Below, piece by piece: positions 33,824-41,286 of a DNA stretch of 64,000 bases. Numbering within the stretch: the stretch's first letter is position 1; the number at the start of each line of letters is the position of its first letter. The stretch is from Bacillota bacterium (lineage in GTDB: Bacteria > Bacillota > UBA4882 > UBA8346). A program made the translations under genes and the position numbers. The notes under the pieces are model-generated. The model made no database searches, was not told the DNA's origin, and worked only from the letters and a program-made list of their open reading frames with translations. The stretch lies in contig JAEYRX010000096.1 in the NCBI GenBank assembly GCA_023435225.1, forward strand, positions 1 to 64,000. The letters run 5' to 3'.

Positions 33824-35194
33824 ATGAATATAAGAAAACCATGGAATTGGGTGATCTTACCCCTTTTTTTGCTGGCAATTCCTTGGCTGACCAATGCGAA
33901 AGATCAAATCAATCCGACCCAAGAAATTATTGTAACGGGAACTGCTGAGATTGGCCGGGATCATGATAGCGCTTATAGAAATGCAATTTTGGATGCTTTC
34001 CGGAAAGCGTTTGATCAGGTACATTCTTCGCCAAGTATTAACCCGGTGGTAATTCAAGAAAAAGATGATATGAAGAAAGATTTGGTCAAAGCCCAACAAG
34101 AATTAGGAATTAATGAGTATAAAGTCTTGCGTTATTGGCGGGAACAAGATTTATTTAATATTCAATTAAAAGTTTTTTTCGGTAGTCCAAAGGTCGACCA
34201 ACCAAGAACAGATCCTGAGTTTCCCAGATTAAACTGGATTTATCAAACTCAAGATCAAATTTTAACATTAATAAATAATAATTCAATGTTGGCGGTTTGG
34301 ACACCACAGACAATTGAGGTTTTAGACCCAAAAAAAGGGAAACGGACACAATGGATCAAGACTGGTTTAAATAGACATACTATATCTACTGAAAATTACT
34401 TGGTCCAGGATGGTGATTATCTTAAATTATGTAATTTTAAAAAGTTCAATATGTACAATTTGTTCAATTATAGCTTGGTATATAAATGGCGTAAAAAGAT
34501 TCCCGATTTGATTAGATTTTATTTATCGGACGAAGCAGCTTATTCCATTGAAAGGACAGGATTGATAAGGGCTTTTCAATTGGAAAACGGAAAAGAAAAA
34601 TGGCGAATTTCAGCTAATAGCCAAGTTGAGCTGGAGCAATTGGCTCCAGCATGTCTGTTAATGATCCTACCGAACTCCGAAATATGGATGATCAATGAGA
34701 AAGGGCATAAACTCTGGGGTAAGAAATTTACACAGAAGCTGGCTGGTTTACCGATAAGTCATGGCGAAGAGCTGTATTGTATCTTTGAAGATGGCCGTTT
34801 GAATGTTTTTAATCTTTACACCGGAGAACCGTTAAGTGAATTTAATATTAAGTTTAATGGGGAACCGCAAAAAGTATTTATTAAAATTATTGATCAGAAA
34901 CTGTTCTTGTTCTACAATAACTTAGCCTATAAAGGGTATCTCCAAACATACCACCGTTATACGGGTTCTTTAATTTGGAATACTTCATATGATGGTGTAA
35001 TCTCTGATTCAATAGCCGTATATTCCCAAATGGTTATTGTTGGTAGTAAAAACACCTTTGAAGCTAGGGATATGGAACTTGGGTTAAAGCTCTGGGATGA
35101 AACAGTCGGAGGCCGGATCTCAGAAATTGGAATTAAAGATCAACTTTTATTGATAGTGGCCGGAGAAAGAGTTTTTGGATATATGCTTGAATAA
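33824..35194 (+). CDS. Exported protein with FlgT/LPP20-like N-terminus and PQQ-type beta-propeller
   Basis: About 456 residues with a signal peptide (residues 1-25, WVILPLFLLAIPWLTNAKD). Residues 32-115 resemble the N-terminal domain of flagellar assembly protein T and LPP20-type proteins (VTGTAEIGRDHDSAYRNAIL then DAFRKAFDQV). Residues 130-456 contain repeated blade-like strands with W near the end (LENGKEKWRIS, YTGSLIWNTS, LGLKLWDETV), as in PQQ-like propellers. The ATG at 33824 is chosen because the frame upstream runs into the MITE-like element. The function is unknown; an envelope role, perhaps flagellar, is a guess. Confidence 0.7.
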   Translation: MNIRKPWNWVILPLFLLAIPWLTNAKDQINPTQEIIVTGTAEIGRDHDSAYRNAILDAFRKAFDQVHSSPSINPVVIQEKDDMKKDLVKAQQELGINEYKVLRYWREQDLFNIQLKVFFGSPKVDQPRTDPEFPRLNWIYQTQDQILTLINNNSMLAVWTPQTIEVLDPKKGKRTQWIKTGLNRHTISTENYLVQDGDYLKLCNFKKFNMYNLFNYSLVYKWRKKIPDLIRFYLSDEAAYSIERTGLIRAFQLENGKEKWRISANSQVELEQLAPACLLMILPNSEIWMINEKGHKLWGKKFTQKLAGLPISHGEELYCIFEDGRLNVFNLYTGEPLSEFNIKFNGEPQKVFIKIIDQKLFLFYNNLAYKGYLQTYHRYTGSLIWNTSYDGVISDSIAVYSQMVIVGSKNTFEARDMELGLKLWDETVGGRISEIGIKDQLLLIVAGERVFGYMLE

Positions 35195-35230
35195 GGTATT
35201 TTTTAAAAGAAGAAAATCATAAATTATACT

Positions 35231-35259
35231 TGACAGGTATTTTTTCCTTTCGTATAATG
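35231..35259 (+). promoter_or_regulatory. Consensus sigma-A promoter for the leuA leader
   Basis: TTGACA at 35231-35236, 17 bases, TATAAT at 35254-35259: a perfect consensus promoter about 20 bases before the T-box leader. Confidence 0.93.
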
Positions 35260-35277
35260 TTAGACAATAGAATATGT

Positions 35278-35564
35278 AAAGGCAATGACGAGGATTAGTA
35301 AGATGGTATGGTTGAAGCGAGCCGGTGGTTGGTGTGAAGCGGTACCCGAACATTTGAAACTCCCCTCCGAGCCGCTGGCCCAAAGAAATTTCGAGTAGGT
35401 TTTAGCCGGGGGACCAATGGTCCAGCCCGTTATAGCGAAAACATTCGTCCATAATCTGCGTGGTTATGGCGAAGGTTATTGAGGCTGATCCTGATAAGTA
35501 TCAGTAAAGTTGGGTGGTAACACGAGTTTAAGCTCTCGTCCCGAATAGGGGCGAGAGCTTTTTT
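35278..35564 (+). promoter_or_regulatory. leuA: Leucine T-box leader with terminator
   Basis: The leader starts with AATGACGAGGATTAGTA, the usual T-box stem I entry, and ends with GGGTGGTAACACG (35512-35524), the T-box sequence that pairs with the acceptor end of uncharged tRNA. A strong terminator follows (stem AAGCTCTCG..CGAGAGCTT, T-run, 35530-35564). A CTC leucine codon at 35360-35362 (GAAACTCCCC) is a good specifier candidate. Uncharged tRNA-Leu should stabilise the antiterminator and switch on leuA. Confidence 0.92.
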
Positions 35565-35643
35565 ATTTTTCCAAGGCGCCGGAAAAATACCTTTCAAACC
35601 TAAAAAGCTTATTAGGGAAATTTAATTAAGGAGGTATTTTAAG

Positions 35644-37146
35644 ATGAAAATGATTAAAATTTTCGATACTACGCTCCGGGATGGTGAACAATCAGCCGGA
35701 ATTAACTTGAATGTCCAGGAAAAGTTACAGGTAGCCAGACAATTGGCCCGCCTAAATGTTGATATTATTGAAGCTGGTTTTGCCATAGTTTCTCCCGGAG
35801 ATTTTGAAGGTATCCAGGCAATTGCCAGAGAGATTAAAGGTGTAACTGTATGCTCATTAGCCAGAGCGGTTAAGGGAGACATAGACCGGGCTTGGGAAGC
35901 TTTAAAGGAAGCCGAAGATCCCCTTATCCATACCTTTATTGCTACTTCCGATATTCATATGAAGTATAAACTCAATAAAGAACCCGATCAAGTTGTAGAG
36001 ATGGCGATAGCCGCAGTTAAACATGCTAAAAGTCTCTGCCCTAAAGTGGAATTTTCTGCTGAAGACGCAACCCGGAGTGACTGGAACTTCCTGTGCCGTA
36101 TTTTTGCAGAAGTAATTAAAGCCGGGGCAACATCAATTAATATACCTGATACGGTAGGGTATGCAATACCCAGCGAATTTGGAAAATTAATTCGGTACAT
36201 TAAAGAAAATACTCCAGGTATTGATCAAGTAACAATATCAGTTCACTGCCATAATGATCTGGGATTGGCGGTAGCTAACTCGTTAGCTGCAATTGAAAAC
36301 GGCGCTGATCAGGTGGAATGCACTATTAATGGCCTGGGAGAACGGGCTGGAAATGCTGCGCTGGAAGAAGTTGTTATGGCTGTTAAAACCAGAGCGGAGA
36401 ATGTGCAGGCTGCTACCAGAATTGTAACCGAACAAATTAAACACTCTAGTGTGCTTGTCGCAGCCCTTACCGGAAAACCGGTACAGCACAATAAAGCAAT
36501 AGTAGGTTCCAATGCTTTTTCCCACGAAGCCGGTATTCATCAGGACGGAATATTAAAAAACAGAATGACCTACGAAATAATGACTCCGGAATCGATTGGT
36601 TTAAGCCAAAGCCAATTGGTGTTAGGAAAGCATTCAGGCCGACATGCTGTCAAGAATCGTTTGGAAGAGTTGGGTTATACTTTAAACGAAGCCGAAGTGG
36701 CTCAAACATATCAACGCTTTATCGAATTGGCTGATAAGAAAAAGGAAGTTACGGATACCGATTTGGAAGCGTTAGTAAGAGATGAATTTCAAGCTTACGA
36801 AGATCGCTTTATCCTTGATTATATGCATGTGAGTACCGGGAATTCGACTATCCCTACTGCTACTATCCGTTTAAAAAAAGATGGAGTAATGATTCAGGAA
36901 GCTTCCTGTGGTGATGGACCAATAGACGCTATTTATAAAGCAATCGACCGGATTACGCAAATCCCGGTTAAATTAGACGAATATAATATTAAAGCGGTTA
37001 CTTCCGGTGAGGATGCTCTTGGTGAGGTAATAGTTAAGGTAAGGGAGAACGGAAATGCATATGTAGGCAGGGGACTCTCCACCGATATTATTGAAGCCAG
37101 TACTCTAGCTTATATTCATGCGGTTAATAAAGTGGCGAAAGCTTAA
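35644..37146 (+). CDS. leuA: 2-isopropylmalate synthase
   Basis: The first committed step of leucine synthesis: acetyl-CoA plus 2-oxoisovalerate to 2-isopropylmalate. The 500 residues show the DRE-TIM N-terminus FDTTLRDGEQSAGI, VHCHNDLGLAVANS with metal histidines, NGLGERAGNAALEEV, and a C-terminal regulatory domain with CGDGPIDAIYKAI and YVGRGLSTDIIEASTLAYI, as needed for leucine feedback. GGAGG lies nine bases upstream. The gene follows a leucine T-box but leuBCD are not next to it. Confidence 0.94.
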   Translation: MKMIKIFDTTLRDGEQSAGINLNVQEKLQVARQLARLNVDIIEAGFAIVSPGDFEGIQAIAREIKGVTVCSLARAVKGDIDRAWEALKEAEDPLIHTFIATSDIHMKYKLNKEPDQVVEMAIAAVKHAKSLCPKVEFSAEDATRSDWNFLCRIFAEVIKAGATSINIPDTVGYAIPSEFGKLIRYIKENTPGIDQVTISVHCHNDLGLAVANSLAAIENGADQVECTINGLGERAGNAALEEVVMAVKTRAENVQAATRIVTEQIKHSSVLVAALTGKPVQHNKAIVGSNAFSHEAGIHQDGILKNRMTYEIMTPESIGLSQSQLVLGKHSGRHAVKNRLEELGYTLNEAEVAQTYQRFIELADKKKEVTDTDLEALVRDEFQAYEDRFILDYMHVSTGNSTIPTATIRLKKDGVMIQEASCGDGPIDAIYKAIDRITQIPVKLDEYNIKAVTSGEDALGEVIVKVRENGNAYVGRGLSTDIIEASTLAYIHAVNKVAKA

Positions 37147-37229
37147 TATTTTATAGTTATTAGTTGACAATTGATAATTAAAAGATCTATTAATTGTTAA
37201 TAAATCTAAATGTTGTCATAATTGATTCA

Positions 37230-37270
37230 CCCCCTTTTTGGAGAAATTAAATTTTAAAGGGGGTTTTTTT
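37230..37270 (+). terminator. Terminator after leuA that overlaps the next ribosome site
   Basis: CCCCCTTT (37230-37237) pairs with AAAGGGGG (37256-37263), followed by T7. The ATG of the next gene is at 37272, so the AAAGGGGG arm is also its only plausible Shine-Dalgarno sequence. Confidence 0.8.
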
Positions 37271-37271
37271 A

Positions 37272-38321
37272 ATGGAAAAAATTAAAGTAGGAGTTATAGG
37301 TACCGGATTAGCTTGGGAAAGGCTACATTACCCGGCATATAAGGAACTGGCTGATCGATATGAAATTAGCGCTTTATGTGATGTAGATCGTTCCCGGGCT
37401 GAAGAATGGGGACGACAATTGGGGTTGGACATAAACCGGGATATATATACCGATTGTCAAGTAATGATTGATCGCCGGGACTTACAGATTATTGATATTA
37501 TGGTACCCATAATCAAAAACCATCCGGTAGCTGAAATGGTAGCTAAGACAGGTAAAGCGGTTATTTTAGAAAAACCGATGGGAGCAACTCTGGAACAGGC
37601 TTATGCGACAAAAGAGCTTCCTAATCAGTACGGAATAAAAATGTTGATTGCCGAGAACTATCGGTATAGTGAAGAATTTAATATTATCCGTGATTTGGTT
37701 CACGAACGAAAAATTGGCGATCCGGTTCATTTTACTTATCAAGATACCAGTTGCTTTCCATGTTCTATGATTAAAGATACATTCTCAGCAACCGAATGGC
37801 GGCAGCATCCGGCTTATCCCGGAGGTGATATTTTGGATGCGGCTATTCACCCACTGGCTGGGCTGCGTCATATATTTGGGGGAATCAAATACCTGCAGGC
37901 TTTTGGTGTACCGCAGAAAGATGATTTTAGTCCTTATGCAGTAATTACAGTTAATATTAACTTTCTGAGTGGGATAATCGGACATTTTTCCTATTATCCG
38001 GCTGGTAGGGAACCTCAAAAACCATTAATCGGATTAAGAATTTTTGGTACCAACGGCATGATTTATATGGAAGATACTCAGTGCGGGATAATTAATGTAT
38101 TTTACAATGACGGCGGTCATGAAATTATTAATTTTAGACCAATGCGCGGCTATTACAATGAATTATCGAATTTTTACAATGCATTGACCGGTCAGGAAAT
38201 GATTGCAGTAACGCCGGATATGGAAATGGGTGATATCCGGACCGTATATGCGATTTTACAGTCGATTACTGAGGAAGAAGTTATTAAAGTCGATAAAACA
38301 ATACAGTATGCAGTGCATTAA
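37272..38321 (+). CDS. Gfo/Idh/MocA-family oxidoreductase
   Basis: A 349-residue NAD(P)-dependent oxidoreductase of the GFO/IDH/MocA type, which acts on sugars, inositols and related compounds. The Rossmann start KVGVIGTGLAWERLHYPAYK is clear, and EKPMGATLEQAY carries the family EKP motif with the catalytic lysine. The second half has GGDILDAAIHPLAGLRHIFG, with the conserved D and H. The substrate cannot be named. The ribosome site is within a terminator stem, so translation may depend on its opening. Confidence 0.85.
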   Translation: MEKIKVGVIGTGLAWERLHYPAYKELADRYEISALCDVDRSRAEEWGRQLGLDINRDIYTDCQVMIDRRDLQIIDIMVPIIKNHPVAEMVAKTGKAVILEKPMGATLEQAYATKELPNQYGIKMLIAENYRYSEEFNIIRDLVHERKIGDPVHFTYQDTSCFPCSMIKDTFSATEWRQHPAYPGGDILDAAIHPLAGLRHIFGGIKYLQAFGVPQKDDFSPYAVITVNINFLSGIIGHFSYYPAGREPQKPLIGLRIFGTNGMIYMEDTQCGIINVFYNDGGHEIINFRPMRGYYNELSNFYNALTGQEMIAVTPDMEMGDIRTVYAILQSITEEEVIKVDKTIQYAVH

Positions 38322-38347
38322 AAGAAACTTTATTTAAGGTTCAAAGG

Positions 38348-38388
38348 GCTTAAAAGTAGATTAGAACTTTTAAGCTTTTTTATTTTTT
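38348..38388 (+). terminator. Rho-independent terminator before the motility block
   Basis: GCTTAAAAGT pairs with ACTTTTAAGC and runs into TTTTTTATTTTTT. Confidence 0.88.
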
Positions 38389-38392
38389 CTCT

Positions 38393-38419
38393 TAAGAATG
38401 AGAAGTGTTTAGTCGATAA
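38393..38419 (+). promoter_or_regulatory. Candidate sigma-28 (SigD) promoter
   Basis: TAAG at 38393-38396, 15-base spacer, GTCGATAA at 38412-38419, against the consensus TAAA-N15-GCCGATAT. It lies just upstream of a YjfB-like motility gene. Confidence 0.55.
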
Positions 38420-38462
38420 TAAGTATAGGGGGAACTTGATGTACCAATAGGAGATGAATGAA

Positions 38463-38666
38463 ATGGATATGGATGTAATGGCCATTGCCAATGCTTATAG
38501 CGGAATGAGACAAAGTCAGGTCCAAATGGCGGTTCAAACTCAAATGCTTAAAGCGAGTATGGATATTCAAACACAAGCAGTACAGGACCTCCTAAACTCT
38601 GTTTCACCAGAGCAGGCTAATATTGGTCCCGCACATTTAGGGAGTAATATAGATATACGAGTATAA
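38463..38666 (+). CDS. YjfB-family putative motility protein
   Basis: A 67-residue protein of the YjfB type (putative motility protein family), by the pattern DVMAIANAYSGMRQSQVQMA then LKASMDIQTQAVQDLLNS. Family members occur with flagellar genes and sigma-D control in Bacillus; the molecular role is unknown. The ATG at 38463 has AGGAG about ten bases upstream; the ATG at 38454 abuts the ribosome site. A sigma-28-like promoter precedes it and a terminator follows, so it may be a single-gene transcript. Confidence 0.75.
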   Translation: MDMDVMAIANAYSGMRQSQVQMAVQTQMLKASMDIQTQAVQDLLNSVSPEQANIGPAHLGSNIDIRV

Positions 38667-38690
38667 CGATTAATATTATTTTTCCCTCCT

Positions 38691-38716
38691 CCACCACCTT
38701 TGTGGTGGTTTTTTTA
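38691..38716 (+). terminator. Rho-independent terminator after the YjfB-like gene
   Basis: CCACCAC pairs with GTGGTGG and runs into T7. Confidence 0.9.
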
Positions 38717-38820
38717 ACTTTGATGAACCGAAACAGAAGAGAAAATTCCAGCATAAGCTGATAAAAAGTTTACATAAGGATTAAAAATGATTAAAGTAAA
38801 CCTTTAAACAACCGATAATA

Positions 38821-39693
38821 GTGATGAAAAGGATTTTCAACCAGTTAAATCATAATAAAGGAGTTAGGATATCATTGGGCACGGAAGTCATTCGCCAATT
38901 AACAGAAGAAGAATGGATTCTTCGTCGAAAAAAAGCTGAGTTAAACAGCCTGGAAATGAAACTGGCCCAACGGGAACTCGAATTAACCACTCTTCGTGGA
39001 GAATTACAGAGCTTTCAGAGCCGGTATTTAGTTGCGGTTGGTTCCAGGTACTGGGAATTGGATGATTTGGAAGCATTGATTGCAGAAGCTGAAGCTGCTT
39101 TAAATCCGGAGAATCATACAGCTCAAAAAAAAGCGGAACAAGCCCGCGCCCAAGCGGAAGAATCTGCCAAAACCGCCAGAAATGAGCAAGCCAGTAAATA
39201 TAATAAGAAAAAATTTAAACCGACCGAGGCATTAAAGAAATTATATAGAGAAATAGCCAAAAGAATTCATCCGGATTTGGCTACTGATAATGAAGAAAGA
39301 GTTCTCTATCAGCAATTAATGGCTAAAGCTAATAAAGCTTATCAAGCTGGTGATGAAGTCGGCTTGCAGAATATTTTAAAGCAAGGTAAAAAAAGTATTC
39401 ACCAGGAACATTATGACGAGATTGAAGAACAATTAATCCGGATTGGCCGGCAGATTAATCAAATTAAAGAACGCCTTACTATTATTGAACTTGAAACAGA
39501 AGAAATAAAGAAATCATCTCTTTATCAATTAAAACAAAAGGTCGAAAGTGCCGAAACCAAAGGTATAAATCTTTTAAATGAAATGATCCGCTATCTTGAA
39601 GAACAAATTATTGCAGCCCGGATCAGGCTAGATGAAGTCACCAAGAAAGGGAGGAAAAAAGCTCATGCTACCGGAGAAACAGTTTCTAGATAA
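38821..39693 (+). CDS. Coiled-coil protein with an internal J-domain
   Basis: A 290-residue cytoplasmic protein. Residues 25-75 and 195-285 are long helical, coiled-coil-like stretches rich in E, K, R and L. Between them, about 138-185, lies a J-domain: ALKKLYREIAKRIHPDLATD contains the HPD tripeptide that stimulates Hsp70 ATPase, and LYQQLMAKANKAYQAGDEVG completes the helices. No glycine-rich or zinc region is present, so this is a class III J-protein, a specialised DnaK recruiter. Its client is unknown. The last 29 bases overlap the start of the LRR gene. A GTG at 38821 or the ATG three bases later may start it. Confidence 0.75.
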   Translation: MMKRIFNQLNHNKGVRISLGTEVIRQLTEEEWILRRKKAELNSLEMKLAQRELELTTLRGELQSFQSRYLVAVGSRYWELDDLEALIAEAEAALNPENHTAQKKAEQARAQAEESAKTARNEQASKYNKKKFKPTEALKKLYREIAKRIHPDLATDNEERVLYQQLMAKANKAYQAGDEVGLQNILKQGKKSIHQEHYDEIEEQLIRIGRQINQIKERLTIIELETEEIKKSSLYQLKQKVESAETKGINLLNEMIRYLEEQIIAARIRLDEVTKKGRKKAHATGETVSR

Positions 39694-40717
39694 TGCGTTA
39701 GTAATAACCGGCGGTCAAGAGTTAACACTGGCGGATACCGGCTTAATATCAAGAGGTTTTCAACTAGTAAGACAAATTGATAAAGAGCCGGAAGCATCTT
39801 TTAAAGATCAGGGATTAGAGGATGCTATCCGTAATCTTATTCAAAAACCAAATGGACCTCTGATACTCCAAGATGTTAATGAGATCCGGATGTTGAATGC
39901 TTCAAGACGAGGCATAAGAAGTCTTAGTGGAATCGAAAAGCTTACCGCTCTTGAGGATCTTCATTGTATGGGAAATAAAATTGAAGAGACAACAGGTCTG
40001 GAGAATCTTCGAAATCTTCGGGATTTAAACCTTTCCCATAATTTAATAGCGGATATTGACAAAATTACTAATTTAAAAAATCTTCGAAAATTGCATTTAG
40101 GTCGGAATAATATCAATAAAATCAGTGAAATAGGCAGACTAAAAAAATTAACGGATTTAGTTCTTTCATATAATCAAATTCAGGAAATTGATGTGTTGGA
40201 GGAATTAGTAAGTCTGGAAGAATTGCATTTAATGGGGAATCTAATTAGTGATTTAAAGGTTCTTAAAAAGTTACCCAAATTAAAGGTATTATCGTTGTCA
40301 AATAATCGAATTAAAGATATACAGCCTCTGGCGGATTTAAAAAATCTTCGTAAATTATGGTTAAGGAACAATCAAATTATTGATATCAGTCCAATAGCCG
40401 ACTTAAGAAATTTGGAATTATTATACCTTGGTTCTAATAAAATCCGAGAGATTAGCGGATTAGAAAAATTAACCGCTTTAAGGGACTTGGATCTTTCGGA
40501 TAACCGGGTGACTAAAATAGAACCAATATTAGAATTAAACAATTTACGGGAGTTATTTCTCTCGGATAACGAAATTAACAATATCTCCGGCTTAATTAAA
40601 TTACGGAATTTGGCAATTGTTGAAATCAGCCATAATCCGGTTGACCATATCATTGATCCTTTAACCAAATTGACGTTTGTACGATTAGCAGCAAAAGGAT
40701 GTTTAATAAAGCCCTAA
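39665..40717 (+). CDS. Leucine-rich repeat protein (SDS22/internalin-like)
   Basis: A 350-residue protein without signal peptide. After a 90-residue N-terminal part, eleven consecutive 22-residue repeats run to about residue 335 with the pattern LxxLxxLxLSxNxIxxIxxL (for example LRDLNLSHNLIADI and LKVLSLSNNRIKDI). Such arrays form curved binding surfaces for partner proteins. The ATG at 39665 has GGGAGG ten bases upstream; the frame from 39632 has none. It overlaps the J-domain gene and is followed by the cheD operon, so a link with chemotaxis or polar assembly is possible but unproven. Confidence 0.8.
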   Translation: MLPEKQFLDNALVITGGQELTLADTGLISRGFQLVRQIDKEPEASFKDQGLEDAIRNLIQKPNGPLILQDVNEIRMLNASRRGIRSLSGIEKLTALEDLHCMGNKIEETTGLENLRNLRDLNLSHNLIADIDKITNLKNLRKLHLGRNNINKISEIGRLKKLTDLVLSYNQIQEIDVLEELVSLEELHLMGNLISDLKVLKKLPKLKVLSLSNNRIKDIQPLADLKNLRKLWLRNNQIIDISPIADLRNLELLYLGSNKIREISGLEKLTALRDLDLSDNRVTKIEPILELNNLRELFLSDNEINNISGLIKLRNLAIVEISHNPVDHIIDPLTKLTFVRLAAKGCLIKP

Positions 40718-40747
40718 TAATCTTTAAAACTTAGTATTACATCAATA

Positions 40748-40766
40748 AGAGCCGAAAGGCTCTTTA
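40748..40766 (+). terminator. Weak terminator-like hairpin before cheD
   Basis: AGAGCC pairs with GGCTCT around GAAA, followed by only three T. It may attenuate rather than end transcription into cheD. Confidence 0.4.
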
Positions 40767-40797
40767 AATGCATAATTATATGAAGCGGTGAGCTCCT

Positions 40798-41280
40798 TTG
40801 ATCTTCACGGAGAAGAAAATTATTACTATTTTAAGCGGAGAATATTATATTTCCAATGATCCTCAAGTTGTTATTGTAACATTGCTGGGTTCTTGTATAG
40901 CGGTTTGTCTTTTTGATCCGCTTAACGGGGTTGGCGGGATGAATCACTTTATGTTACCGCAAGCCCAAAAAGAGCCATGCAGGGATTATGGGAAATTTGG
41001 TTTACAATCATTAGAGATGATGCTTGAAGGATTGGCAAAACAAGGAGCTGCCTTTGCCAATTTGAAAGCGAAAGTATTCGGCGGCAGTAATATGATTAAT
41101 CTTACTTATAAAGAAAACGGCATTGCTATTGCTAATATCCATTTTACTCTAAAATATCTGCAGAATAAAAATATTCCGATTATCTCCAAAGAATTAGGGG
41201 GTAATATAGGTCGGAGAATATATTATCTGATTGAAGATCATAGTGTTTTTGTTCAACGGTTAAGCAGGGAGGGGAAATAA
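40798..41280 (+). CDS. cheD: Chemoreceptor glutamine deamidase CheD
   Basis: CheD deamidates glutamines on chemoreceptors and, in Bacillus, interacts with CheC. The 160 residues contain the active-site pattern LLGSCIAVCLFDP (C33) and GVGGMNHFMLP (H50), followed by KVFGGSNMI. The TTG start at 40798 is preceded by GGTGAG. cheD is first of a tight series cheD-cheA-mcp. No cheC is seen. Confidence 0.9.
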   Translation: MIFTEKKIITILSGEYYISNDPQVVIVTLLGSCIAVCLFDPLNGVGGMNHFMLPQAQKEPCRDYGKFGLQSLEMMLEGLAKQGAAFANLKAKVFGGSNMINLTYKENGIAIANIHFTLKYLQNKNIPIISKELGGNIGRRIYYLIEDHSVFVQRLSREGK

Positions 41281-41286
41281 GGTAAA

